Assembly: GCA_015490105.1 (NCBI GenBank)
Contig: WFYK01000188.1
Coordinates: 1 to 18,961, forward strand
Direction of reading: 5' to 3'
Source: Aquificaceae bacterium
GTDB lineage: Bacteria > Aquificota > Aquificia > Aquificales > Aquificaceae
Length of the DNA: 18,961 bases
Every line of letters starts with the position of its first letter. Position 1 is the first letter of the stretch. Position numbers and translations under genes: made by a program. Positions 7,643-14,993 of this stretch are shown in pieces. The notes under the pieces are model-generated. The model saw only the letters and a program-made list of their open reading frames with translations. It was not told where the DNA came from and did not search any database.

Positions 7643-8351
7643 CATCTGCGGTGGCACGGGTTTTGTAAAGATCAAAGAAGGAAAGGGGGTAGAACTTTGC
7701 TCCTGTAGGTTTTCTTCCGAGGATGTGAGCAGGTTTTTGAGGATACCCAAAAGGTTCAAAGATGCGAGTCTTGAAAATTTTCAAGAAAGAACTACTTCCC
7801 ACAAGAATGCCCTTTTGAAGGTTCAAGCCTTTCTTGCAGGATTCGATCCTGAAGAAGGAAGGGGGCTCACCATCGTTGGACCTCCGGGCGTAGGGAAAAC
7901 CCACCTGGTGGTTGCGGTCTTAAAGGAACTTTATCTCTCCAAAAGGGTAAGGGGTCTATTTTTTGACACGAAGGATCTCCTCTTTACTGTAAAGAGCCAC
8001 TTTGACTCCGGTAAGTATTCAAAGATATTGAAGGTGGTTCTTAACGTTCCCGTTTTAGCCTTGGACGACCTCGGAAGCGAACGTCTCTCGGACTGGCAAA
8101 GGGAGGTAATCTCCCTGATCATAACCCACCGCTACAACAACCTAAAAAGCACATTAATTACAACCAACTACCCTATCAAGGTCAAGGGCAAAAGCGGTGA
8201 GGATATAAAAGTAGGTGATTCCCTCGAGGAGCGTTTGGGCCCGAGTGTTGTATCACGTCTTACCCAGATGAACATAACTATCTTCTTGAAAGGTGAGGAT
8301 TTAAGGCAGTCCGAGGAAACTCAAAAAACTGTCTTTAAAAATAACCCATAG
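7626..8351 (+). CDS. dnaC: DnaC-type helicase loader (AAA+ ATPase)
   Basis: AAA+ ATPase expected to load the replicative helicase DnaB at origins or restarted forks. In the 241 residues, an N-terminal zinc-ribbon-like knuckle (CSICGGTG, Cys5/Cys8, and CSC, Cys25/Cys27) precedes the ATPase core: Walker A GPPGVGKTH (85-93, Lys91), Walker B LALDDLGSE (144-152), sensor-1 ITTN (178-181), and a candidate arginine finger Arg211 in SRL. The size and zinc ribbon fit the DnaC/DnaI family, and a DnaC is known from Aquifex aeolicus. IstB-type transposition ATPases are related, but no transposase gene is nearby. The ATG at 7626 is inside the mtaB 3' end. The 3' end overlaps the convergent prepilin peptidase gene by 51 bp. 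Confidence 0.85.
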   Translation: MTQSCSICGGTGFVKIKEGKGVELCSCRFSSEDVSRFLRIPKRFKDASLENFQERTTSHKNALLKVQAFLAGFDPEEGRGLTIVGPPGVGKTHLVVAVLKELYLSKRVRGLFFDTKDLLFTVKSHFDSGKYSKILKVVLNVPVLALDDLGSERLSDWQREVISLIITHRYNNLKSTLITTNYPIKVKGKSGEDIKVGDSLEERLGPSVVSRLTQMNITIFLKGEDLRQSEETQKTVFKNNP

Positions 8352-9056
8352 GAAGTTTCCCAAGGCTAAAAAGGGACCGAAAGGTATGGCAAACTGAAGA
8401 CTCCTGTTTTTAATGAGCACAGGCAGGACAAAGAGGAGACCTATAAAGCTCCCTAAAAAAAGTGCACCCAAAACACCTCCCACGCCCGTGAAGGATCCAA
8501 TTCCGCTCAGTAACTTCACGTCCCCGAAACCAAGGCCCTCCATACCTCTTATCTTCACGTAGTAGAGGTAAATGATCAGAGGTATCGAAAAACCTACAAA
8601 AGCCCCTAAAAGGCTCTCCGCGGGATCTATAGAATCCCTAAAAAAGGAAATGGCTATACCCAAAGGTATCAAAGGAAGTGTTATTTCATCAGGGAGGATG
8701 AAAAGTTTAAAGTCTATTACCGAAAGCACCAAAAGAGCGGAAAAGTAGAAAAACATAACGAGAGCTTCCAAGGAAGCACCCCACAGGTAGTAGCTCAAAA
8801 CAGCAAGCACTCCCGTAAGAATTTCCACAAGGGGATACTGAAAGGAAATCTTAGAACCACAGTATCTACACTTTCCTTTGAGAAAGAAGTAAGAGAGAAT
8901 CGGTATGTTGTCATACCATCTTATGGGGTTTCCGCAATTTGGACAGTGAGAGGAGGGTCTTATGAGGGATATCCTTTTGGGAAGTCTGTATATGACCACG
9001 TTATAAAAGCTTCCTAAGACACTTCCCAAAACGAACAAGATCCCGTATTCGATCAA
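8301..9056 (-). CDS. pilD: Prepilin peptidase / N-methyltransferase (type IV pili, type II secretion)
   Basis: Membrane aspartyl protease that cleaves type IV prepilin leaders and usually N-methylates the new N-terminus. The 251 residues show the N-terminal [12 protein letters not shown], a two-CxxC zinc module (CPNCG, Cys38/41; CRYCG, Cys63/66) typical of bifunctional enzymes, and about seven membrane helices. The two catalytic aspartates are Asp115 in [13 protein letters not shown] and Asp179 in GFGDVKLL. The start is TTG (9054-9056), which overlaps the secF stop (TTGA); the protein begins just ahead of the first membrane helix as expected. It is the last gene of the glycosyltransferase-hpf-secF operon. 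No pilin or pilus ATPase gene lies in the window. The last 51 bp overlap dnaC on the other strand. Confidence 0.93.
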   Translation of the reverse strand: MIEYGILFVLGSVLGSFYNVVIYRLPKRISLIRPSSHCPNCGNPIRWYDNIPILSYFFLKGKCRYCGSKISFQYPLVEILTGVLAVLSYYLWGASLEALVMFFYFSALLVLSVIDFKLFILPDEITLPLIPLGIAISFFRDSIDPAESLLGAFVGFSIPLIIYLYYVKIRGMEGLGFGDVKLLSGIGSFTGVGGVLGALFLGSFIGLLFVLPVLIKNRSLQFAIPFGPFLALGNFLWVIFKDSFLSFLGLP

Positions 9057-9931
9057 GAGGCTTGAACCTCTTCCTTTTCTTCCGTGCCCAAAATTTTAGA
9101 AACGTCAAGGGCAAAGGCGCTCGCAACGAAAACTGAGGAAAAGGTTCCTACCACAACACCCACCACGAAGGCAAACATGATGTTGGCAAGAGCGTATCCT
9201 CCGAGGATAAATAGAGCAAGAGCAGTAGCGAAGGTCGTAAGAGAGGTCATTATGGTTCTTGAAAGGGTTTGGTTGATAGATAGATCCATAATGTCTTCCA
9301 AAGGAAGGCCCTTTCTTATCCTCAGATTTTCCCTTATCCTATCAAAGATGACCACCGTATCCGCTACCGAATAGCCCGCTACTATGAGCAAGGCGGAGAC
9401 CACCTCCAAGTTTACCTCCCAGTATATGAGGGAGTAAGATCCGACGACTATAATAACGTCGTGTATCAGGGCAAGCAGTGCTCCCACACCCCAGACGGGT
9501 TTAAAACGAAAGGCTATGTAGATAAGAATACCTACCAAAGCACTCAGGATAGCGAGGATCGCTCTCTCTCTTAACTCCTCGCTTACTATCCCTCCGATCC
9601 TTTCCTCTCTTATGAGATCATATTTTCCTAAACTCTTTATTGCTTCTTTGACTCCCTCGTAGTTTTCCCCTTCCCTTATTTTGACGATGAAACTTCCATC
9701 CTTTGTCTCCTGAACGCTGAAAGATTCAAGGCCGGCTTTCTCTATGGCTTTTCTCAGCTCCTTTATGCTGACTTCCCTTTCAAATCTTACCTCTATGACC
9801 CTTCCGCCGGTAAAGTCCAAACCGAGATTAAGTCCGCGGGTAAAAAGTAAAACCAAACTTCCTAAAACCAAGATCAAGGAAACCAGATAGGAAATAAACC
9901 TGTATCTGAGGAACCTAAACCTTATATCCAT
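9053..9931 (-). CDS. secF: Protein translocase subunit SecF
   Basis: Inner-membrane RND-type subunit that with SecD uses the proton gradient to help Sec-dependent export. The 292-residue protein has TM1 (about 11-30), a short extracytoplasmic domain starting with GLDFTGG, and five further membrane helices. It carries the signature [18 protein letters not shown] and the segment [18 protein letters not shown]. Length is close to typical SecF (about 300). The ATG (9929-9931) is preceded by GAGG with 7 nt spacing and lies 8 nt after the hpf stop. secD, commonly immediately upstream or fused, is not adjacent; the upstream neighbour is hpf. Confidence 0.96.
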   Translation of the reverse strand: MDIRFRFLRYRFISYLVSLILVLGSLVLLFTRGLNLGLDFTGGRVIEVRFEREVSIKELRKAIEKAGLESFSVQETKDGSFIVKIREGENYEGVKEAIKSLGKYDLIREERIGGIVSEELRERAILAILSALVGILIYIAFRFKPVWGVGALLALIHDVIIVVGSYSLIYWEVNLEVVSALLIVAGYSVADTVVIFDRIRENLRIRKGLPLEDIMDLSINQTLSRTIMTSLTTFATALALFILGGYALANIMFAFVVGVVVGTFSSVFVASAFALDVSKILGTEEKEEVQAS

Positions 9932-9939
9932 TTAAAGCC

Positions 9940-10542
9940 TCACAGGAGCTTGCACTTCGTGTTAATGAGTCCGAAGTTTCCTCCCTTCTTCCTGTATAGG
10001 ATCCTGAGGGATCCCGTTTCTATGTCCACGAAGGGGATGAAGAAAGCTCCGTTTTCTTCAAGCTCTACCATCGCATCCTCTACACTCATCGGCTTTTCCA
10101 CCGCCAGCTCCTCTTCGACTATAAGGGGCTTTTCCCTCTCTTCGGGAGGCAGGGTCTCGGGAGTGTGCATCTGCTCCTTTATCTTGGCGGATACCCTTCT
10201 CTGTTCGAGGCGTCTCTGCTTCAGCTTTATAAGTTGGCGTTCTATCTCGTCGAGGACCTGATCGAGGGCGGTGAAGACATCCGTATCCTCTTCCCAAGCG
10301 TGGATAGAACCGTGGGGGACGTTTTTAAGATACATGTGCATGTCCACCCTGTAGACTATGGGCTTACTGTCTCCCGCAAAATCCTTATGGCGGGACCTTA
10401 CCGCGGATATGGAAACCACCACCTCAACTTGATCCTCTCCGGCTTCCTTGAGGTATCTGTTGAATCTTTTGAGTTTACCCTCTATGAAGCTTTTCATAGC
10501 GTCGGTTATTTGAATGTCCACACCTCTGAATTCAACGTTCAT
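9940..10542 (-). CDS. hpf: Ribosome hibernation promoting factor, long form
   Basis: Binds the 30S decoding region and, in the long form, dimerises 70S ribosomes into inactive 100S particles during starvation. The 200 residues contain an S30AE/YfiA-like N-terminal domain (1-105; MNVEFRGVDIQITDAMKSF to VLDEIERQL), a charged linker (106-145), and the C-terminal dimerisation domain (about 146-193: MSVEDAMVELEENGAFFIPF, then YRKKGGNFGLI). I chose ATG 10540-10542. It starts at the conserved MNVEFRG and has a very strong AGGAGGAGG site (10549-10557) 6 nt upstream; a longer frame to 10632 is only overlap with the preceding gene. The ATG overlaps the glycosyltransferase stop by 4 bp, and the ribosome site lies within that gene's last codons. 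Confidence 0.95.
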   Translation of the reverse strand: MNVEFRGVDIQITDAMKSFIEGKLKRFNRYLKEAGEDQVEVVVSISAVRSRHKDFAGDSKPIVYRVDMHMYLKNVPHGSIHAWEEDTDVFTALDQVLDEIERQLIKLKQRRLEQRRVSAKIKEQMHTPETLPPEEREKPLIVEEELAVEKPMSVEDAMVELEENGAFFIPFVDIETGSLRILYRKKGGNFGLINTKCKLL

Positions 10543-11657
10543 TCCTTTCCTCCTCCTATATTTGATGATATCAGCTTGAGAAACTCTTTTACTACTTTTT
10601 CCTTTGAAAAGGCCTTTGCGGAGATCTTGCACCTTTCACGCATCTTCTTTATGGACTCTTCACTTAAGTTCAGTATGTGCAGGATCTTTTCGATCAAACC
10701 TTGCATATCTCCGTAAGGAACTATAAAGCCGTTTTCCCCATCTTTTATTAGGAAGCTGTAATCCGCAAACTCGTTTGCAAAAGCCACCACGGGAGTCCCT
10801 ACACACAGACTTTCGACCACTACCCTACCGAAACCTTCTGTTTTTGAAGTCAAGACAAAAAGATCCGATCTGCTAATGTATTTGTAGGGGTTAGGAGTCT
10901 TCCCGGTAAACAAAACGTCCCTTTCTATGTGCAGATCGCGAACAATTTTTCTTAGTTTCTCTTCCTCCCTTCCGCCCCCTACCAAAACGATCCTGACGTC
11001 GTCCCTTATACGCTTTATTTGGGCGAACGCCTCCAGAAGCAGATCAAGGCGCTTTTCGGGAGAGAAACGCGCTACGTTTATGAGAATTTTGTGATCTTTA
11101 AAAAACTCCTCGTATTTCGGATCTAAAGGTTCCTTTGAAAGATCGGAAATCTTCTCAAGATCGAAAGGTTCATAAATGACGTGTATGTTATCGAGATTTA
11201 ACGCTTCTTTAAGATCCCTTTCCACGGTAGGGGATACAGCGAGCGTTGCATCTAAACTTGAAAATACTTTTCTGAGAAAAGCTCTGTAGGGTGCTTTCTT
11301 TAAGCCTTTGAGTTTCAACCTATATATGGGATTCCTCATTATTCCGAAGAACTTAATCTTCTTCCTCAAAGATCTGGGAAGGATCGACCGGGCAAAGAAG
11401 AGATTTACTATTTGACCGAGCATATCCGCAACGACAACCGAGGGCTTTTCCGAGTTTAAGATCTTTGCGATCTTCATAACCCTTACCGGATCTCCTCCGT
11501 TAAGGTAAATCGTGCCCTCCGGTAAGGGAGTTTCTCCCCTTTTGTTGGCCACAATTTTAACTTCGAGGCCTTCTTGCTTTAAACCTTCGTATAAAGTAAT
11601 TACAGATGTGTAGTGTCCTCCCGTTGACGGGGTGGGAACATAAATTATGACCTTCAC
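10539..11657 (-). CDS. GT4-family glycosyltransferase
   Basis: Predicted retaining glycosyltransferase with the GT-B fold, transferring a sugar from a nucleotide-sugar donor, probably for cell-envelope glycan or lipopolysaccharide assembly. The 372 residues have an N-terminal acceptor-side domain (PTPSTGGHYTSV, glycines 13-14) and a C-terminal donor domain with NVARFSPEKRLDLLLEAF (Arg197, Lys202), VLVGGGREE and the EX7E motif EGFGRVVVE (Glu274, Glu282). The start is GTG at 11655-11657; the upstream frame is closed by TAG at 11694-11696 and offers no other start. AAAGG touches the GTG. No other sugar gene is present, so the acceptor and donor cannot be deduced. First gene of the hpf-secF-pilD operon. 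Confidence 0.88.
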   Translation of the reverse strand: MKVIIYVPTPSTGGHYTSVITLYEGLKQEGLEVKIVANKRGETPLPEGTIYLNGGDPVRVMKIAKILNSEKPSVVVADMLGQIVNLFFARSILPRSLRKKIKFFGIMRNPIYRLKLKGLKKAPYRAFLRKVFSSLDATLAVSPTVERDLKEALNLDNIHVIYEPFDLEKISDLSKEPLDPKYEEFFKDHKILINVARFSPEKRLDLLLEAFAQIKRIRDDVRIVLVGGGREEEKLRKIVRDLHIERDVLFTGKTPNPYKYISRSDLFVLTSKTEGFGRVVVESLCVGTPVVAFANEFADYSFLIKDGENGFIVPYGDMQGLIEKILHILNLSEESIKKMRERCKISAKAFSKEKVVKEFLKLISSNIGGGKE

Positions 11658-11695
11658 CCTTTCGCTAAAGATTTTACCCTCTATCCTTATTCCCT
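11658..11695. promoter_or_regulatory. 38-bp divergent promoter region (glycosyltransferase / SDR)
   Basis: The only DNA between two divergent operons. On the - strand TAAAAT (11671-11676) is placed to start a transcript with a leader of only a few bases before the glycosyltransferase GTG. On the + strand TATCCT (11682-11687) ends 8 nt before the SDR ATG, fitting a leaderless start. No strong -35 hexamer is evident. Confidence is limited because promoters of this lineage are not easily read by eye. Confidence 0.35.
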
Positions 11696-12448
11696 ATGGA
11701 TCCTGTTGCGATCGTAACGGGTATAAGGAGAGTAGGATATGAAATTGCAAAAGATCTCCTAAGCAAAGGTTTCAACCTTACGGTAGTTTACAAATCATCG
11801 AAAGATAAAGTAAAGGAACTTCAAAGGTTAGCGGAGAAAAAAGGCAGAAAAGTTCTTGCTTTAAAGATCGATTTAAGGGATGAAGATCCTCAGGTTATAG
11901 TAGATGAGACTTTAAAGACCTTCAGCAGGGTAGATGCTTTAATCCATCTTGCTTCACCTTATTACAGAACACCGCTGAGTAATATCTCCAAAGAAGCCTT
12001 CTACGATCACTTCAAACCCATAGCTGAGGCTTTTTACTTTATGGCCCTTGCTTTCTACAGAGCTTCTATGAAAAACGAAGGACCTATTAAGGGAAGGATA
12101 GTAGCTTTCGGGGATTGGGCCGTAGAAAAGACTCCTTACAGAGGGTATTCTTCCTACTTCATCGCAAAGGGTGCCCTCCACAGTGCGGTTAAGGTTTTGG
12201 CCAAAGAATTCGCACCCGACGTTCTGGTAAACTGCATAGCACTCGGCCCAACCTTGAAAGCTGAGGATCTCTCCGAAGAAGAATGGCAAAAGATTCTTAG
12301 AAATACGCCTTTGAAGAGACCGGTTTCCTTAAGAGATGTCTTAGATCTCACTATGTTTTTGCTCAGAACCGAAAGCATGACGGGAGAGATCCTGTTTTTA
12401 GACTCAGGGCGTCACATAGCGGGTTCGGGGGTGGGGTCAGTGGGATGA
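11696..12448 (+). CDS. Short-chain dehydrogenase/reductase, pteridine-reductase (FolM-like) type
   Basis: NAD(P)H-dependent oxidoreductase of the SDR superfamily, 250 residues. It has a cofactor motif TGIRRVG (8-14), whose arginines favour NADPH and resemble pteridine reductases, and the catalytic pair Tyr154-xxx-Lys158 in SSYFIAKGAL. The usual catalytic serine is absent; Asp140 in AFGDWAVEKTP occupies that region, as in PTR1/FolM pteridine reductases where an aspartate replaces the serine. The common NNAG motif is HLAS (84-87). This points to reduction of a pterin, but a general SDR role (for example in fatty-acid or sugar metabolism) cannot be excluded. It is divergent from the glycosyltransferase and overlaps the QueC-like gene by 4 bp. 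A pterin carbinolamine dehydratase gene lies about 1.1 kb away on the other strand. Confidence 0.8.
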   Translation: MDPVAIVTGIRRVGYEIAKDLLSKGFNLTVVYKSSKDKVKELQRLAEKKGRKVLALKIDLRDEDPQVIVDETLKTFSRVDALIHLASPYYRTPLSNISKEAFYDHFKPIAEAFYFMALAFYRASMKNEGPIKGRIVAFGDWAVEKTPYRGYSSYFIAKGALHSAVKVLAKEFAPDVLVNCIALGPTLKAEDLSEEEWQKILRNTPLKRPVSLRDVLDLTMFLLRTESMTGEILFLDSGRHIAGSGVGSVG

Positions 12449-13077
12449 GGAAGGTTGTAGTTCTCACGAGTGCGGGTATAGAGAGTGCATCCTTATGCGG
12501 GTATTACCTATCTAAGGGATTTAGAATCTATCCCCTTTACGTTAAAACGGGTCAGAGATGGGAAAGGATAGAAATGGAAAAGGTAAAAGTGCTTACGGAT
12601 TTTTTAAGGCACCGCTTCAAGAGGGTTGCACCCCTCAGGATAACCTCCTTTCCTACCTTCTCAACCGGACCCTTTCAAAAACCCAAGGAAGAAAAAGACA
12701 TAGAGATACCTTTGAGGAACCTAACCCTTCTAACGGTAGGTATACTGTTCGCTTTAAAAAAAGGTGCGGATGCGGTTGCTGTGGGTAGTTTGGGTATGTA
12801 TGACTTTCCCGATAACAGGGAGGAGTTCTTTAAGGAGGTGGAATCTCTTACGAGGAAGTTTTCTTCTCTTAAGATAGACATAGAAACCCCTTTTATGGGT
12901 ATGGAAAAACATGAGGTGATAAAGACCTTTCACAGGACGGTTCCCCTCGGTTTGACCTTCTCGTGTGCGGATCCCGTAAGAGACATGCACTGCGGGGTGT
13001 GTGTAAAGTGCAGAGAAAGAAAAGAAGGCTTCCAAAGGGCGGGGGTGGAAGATCCTACTTCCTACTACTTTCAATAG
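12445..13077 (+). CDS. QueC-like PP-loop ATPase with variant SAGIES motif
   Basis: Homologue of 7-cyano-7-deazaguanine synthase (QueC), which makes preQ0 from 7-carboxy-7-deazaguanine, ammonia and ATP. The 210-residue protein keeps the QueC zinc site (Cys174, Cys183, Cys186, Cys189 in FSCADPVRDMHCGVCVKC), the C-terminal DPTSYY, the PLRN segment (89-92) and a region like the QueC substrate loop (MYDFPDNREEFF). The PP-loop, normally SGGLDS, reads SAGIES (9-14), so Gly becomes Ala and Asp becomes Glu. That may change ATP handling or substrate, so I give no gene symbol. Translation is coupled to the SDR gene (ATGA overlap); the 3' end overlaps the convergent GNAT gene by 23 bp. No queD, queE or queF gene is in the window. 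Confidence 0.75.
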   Translation: MRKVVVLTSAGIESASLCGYYLSKGFRIYPLYVKTGQRWERIEMEKVKVLTDFLRHRFKRVAPLRITSFPTFSTGPFQKPKEEKDIEIPLRNLTLLTVGILFALKKGADAVAVGSLGMYDFPDNREEFFKEVESLTRKFSSLKIDIETPFMGMEKHEVIKTFHRTVPLGLTFSCADPVRDMHCGVCVKCRERKEGFQRAGVEDPTSYYFQ

Positions 13078-13552
13078 TGCTGACCGCTTCTTGGTTAATC
13101 TTTTCCAGATCGATTATAAGCGCTACCTCGTCGCAGTTAGGAAACTTAACACAATTTACGCAATCTCCCCAGACCTTATGAGGGAGTTTAGTTTTATCTA
13201 TTTCTTCAAACCCTAAAGCTTTAAAAAACTCGTTTGCGTAAGTTAGCGTAAAGACTCTCCTTATACCGAGACTTAGTGCTTCTTCAAGGCAAACCTTTAC
13301 GAGCTTAGTCCCTATACCCTTACCTTGGAGATCCTCCTTAACAGCCAAGCTCCTTATCTCCGCAAGATCTTCCCAAACTACCTGAAGCGCCACGCATCCT
13401 ACAACCCTTCCCCCTTCTTCGTAAACCCAAAAGTCCCTTATGTGTTCGTAAACGGAGTTCAAGCTCCTCGGCAGAAGTAGACCCCTTTGGGCATACTCCT
13501 GTATTAGAGAAACTATAGCCACAGCATCGCTTACTTTTGCCTTTCTGATCAT
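13055..13552 (-). CDS. argA: GNAT N-acetyltransferase, probable short-form N-acetylglutamate synthase
   Basis: Probably transfers acetyl from acetyl-CoA to glutamate, the first step of arginine synthesis. The 165-residue single GNAT domain starts IRKAKVSDAVAI and contains SLAVKEDLQGKGIGTKLV (68-85) with the acetyl-CoA pyrophosphate loop QGKGIG, then ALGFEEIDKTKLPHKVW. The RGLLLPRS segment (23-30) and the KLPHKVWGDCVNC tail resemble the stand-alone short NAGS proteins that lack the kinase-like domain of E. coli ArgA. A three-cysteine patch (Cys131, 134, 140) follows. The substrate is inferred by family resemblance only. It is the last gene of the tig-clp operon, starting 3 nt after the PCD stop. 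Confidence 0.75.
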   Translation of the reverse strand: MIRKAKVSDAVAIVSLIQEYAQRGLLLPRSLNSVYEHIRDFWVYEEGGRVVGCVALQVVWEDLAEIRSLAVKEDLQGKGIGTKLVKVCLEEALSLGIRRVFTLTYANEFFKALGFEEIDKTKLPHKVWGDCVNCVKFPNCDEVALIIDLEKINQEAVSTIESSRK

Positions 13553-13555
13553 GTT

Positions 13556-13852
13556 TTACCTTTTGAGGATGTCTTTAGCGAGAGTATCTATCTCCTTCGC
13601 AAGGTTTATGTCCTTTTCGGTAATACCCCCAGCTTCATGGGTGGTCAGCTTTACCTTCAGCTTTTTAAAGGAAACCTCCAAATCAGGATGGTGCCAGCGT
13701 GCTTCCGCTATACCGCCTATAGCGTTCACGAGAAACAGGGTTTCCTTCCAGTTCTTCGTCGAGAATTCCTTATATATAAAACCTTCTCCCAAGCTCCAAC
13801 CTTCCAAGTCCCTTAGAGCCTCTTTTACCTTTTCTTCGCTTAGCTTTTCCAT
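13556..13852 (-). CDS. phhB: Pterin-4a-carbinolamine dehydratase
   Basis: Dehydrates 4a-hydroxytetrahydropterin; the classic role is recycling the cofactor of aromatic amino-acid hydroxylases, but COG2154 proteins occur in many bacteria without such enzymes and some have been linked to molybdenum cofactor. The 98-residue protein has the family motif ARWHHPDLEV (51-60) with His54, His55 and Pro56, then KLTTHEAGGIT with His72, and IDTLA near the end. The ATG (13850-13852) has no Shine-Dalgarno; the 22-bp gap behind the MEMO-family gene contains TAAATT/TATATT just before it, suggesting an extra internal promoter with a leaderless mRNA. No phenylalanine hydroxylase is in the window. Confidence 0.93.
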   Translation of the reverse strand: MEKLSEEKVKEALRDLEGWSLGEGFIYKEFSTKNWKETLFLVNAIGGIAEARWHHPDLEVSFKKLKVKLTTHEAGGITEKDINLAKEIDTLAKDILKR

Positions 13853-13874
13853 GGCAATATAATTTAAACCGCCA

Positions 13875-14993
13875 TCAGAAAAATACCATGCTCGCGTAGG
13901 AAACTTTTGAGTCCGTAGGATCCTCGTGGTAAATCTTGTAGTCTAAAGTTTTCCCTTCTTGGGATCCTACTAAAGACAGTATCTCCAAGAAAACGAAGTT
14001 GGTAAACTGACCGTCTATTCTCGTCCTGTTGTTGTCAGAAGCGAGCAGGTCAAAGGCTTCCTCATTTTTCATCTTGGAGAGCAGATCAAGATACTCCTTG
14101 TCTCTGGGAGAAGGATCGTAGCTGTGGGGGTCTCCGAACTTCCTGCCCACGTGACTCATGTCCACGCTGGAGATAACCAAGAAATCCCTTCCTTCCAAAG
14201 CTTTGACTATTTTTTCGGAAGCCTCCTTTAGAAAATCCTTCTCTCCGTAAGAAACAATCATGGGAACAACCTTTGCTTTTGGAAAAAGAAGCTTTACGAA
14301 GGGCATCTGAAACTCTACAGAGTGCTCATTTTTGTAGGCGAGTATGTCCTCAAAAAGGTCGTGATCGAAGAGTTTTTGTAGCTTATCTACAACTTCCTTG
14401 TCCACCTCTACCCTGCCGAGAGGTGTCTCAAAGTCTAAGGGACATACGGAAAGAGGCGTAGCGTGAAAGTAGTGGGAGACCCCCAAAACTACCACCGTTT
14501 CGGGATCAGCGTCTACGGCACTGTAGCCTATACCGTAGGTGGGGAGAGCGACCCTCATATCCATGTGGGGCACAAGAAGGCCCTTAGCTTTAACTTTAGG
14601 GATTTCCAGAAGCGACCCCTTTAAAAATTTTTCCAACTCCTTCGGATCCTTCGGATAAGCTTCTCCCGCGTGGGAAGGTGTCTTTACACCCGCACTGAGG
14701 ATCTTTTCTCTCTCTTGCTTTAGCTTTTCTTCAAAGCGATCGTTTAAAAGAAAGTAGAGCTTGTCCAAGGTTTCTATAACGGTTTTGAGGTCCTCGGAGG
14801 TGAGTATAGATCCCGTTCTTCTTAGGAACTCCGCCTTTATGTCTTCGTGCGTTCTCGTTCCGTCCATAAGGGAAAGGATCAGAACGAAAGGTAGCGTTAC
14901 TACTATAGGTTCACTCAAGCCCAAAGGGTCGGTTATGAGAAATTTGTCTCCCAACGGCTGTATATTTAAAAACCTTACCTTAGGCTTTTCCAT
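13875..14993 (-). CDS. MEMO/AmmeMemoRadiSam-B family protein with N-terminal PqqD-like domain
   Basis: 372 residues in two parts. Residues 1-100 form a small domain with DGTRTHEDIKAEF (44-56) and a following helical segment, resembling PqqD-like/winged-helix domains (moderate confidence). Residues 105-372 are MEMO-like, related to class III extradiol dioxygenases: AGEAYPKDPKELE, VPHMD with His143, GVSHYF with His174, NEHSVEFQMPF with His224, and SSVDMSHVG (276-283). The cysteine that serves as third metal ligand in human MEMO1 appears absent; by my alignment its place is taken by Asp327 (RIDGQF). I chose ATG 14991-14993, sharing one base with the clpX stop. The AMMECR1 and radical SAM partners are not in the window. 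The biochemical function of bacterial members is unsettled. Confidence 0.82.
   Translation of the reverse strand: MEKPKVRFLNIQPLGDKFLITDPLGLSEPIVVTLPFVLILSLMDGTRTHEDIKAEFLRRTGSILTSEDLKTVIETLDKLYFLLNDRFEEKLKQEREKILSAGVKTPSHAGEAYPKDPKELEKFLKGSLLEIPKVKAKGLLVPHMDMRVALPTYGIGYSAVDADPETVVVLGVSHYFHATPLSVCPLDFETPLGRVEVDKEVVDKLQKLFDHDLFEDILAYKNEHSVEFQMPFVKLLFPKAKVVPMIVSYGEKDFLKEASEKIVKALEGRDFLVISSVDMSHVGRKFGDPHSYDPSPRDKEYLDLLSKMKNEEAFDLLASDNNRTRIDGQFTNFVFLEILSLVGSQEGKTLDYKIYHEDPTDSKVSYASMVFF

Noticed and set aside
7626..8351. dnaC as an IstB transposition ATPase
   Set aside because: No IstA-like transposase, terminal inverted repeats or target duplications nearby; the zinc ribbon and the operon context fit DnaC.
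10543..10632. Longer N-terminus for hpf
   Set aside because: It lies wholly within the glycosyltransferase gene; the conserved start MNVEFRG with a strong AGGAGGAGG site is at 10542.
10165..10716. 183-codon plus-strand frame opposite hpf and the glycosyltransferase
   Set aside because: Spans two real genes antisense, with no ribosome site or recognisable motif.
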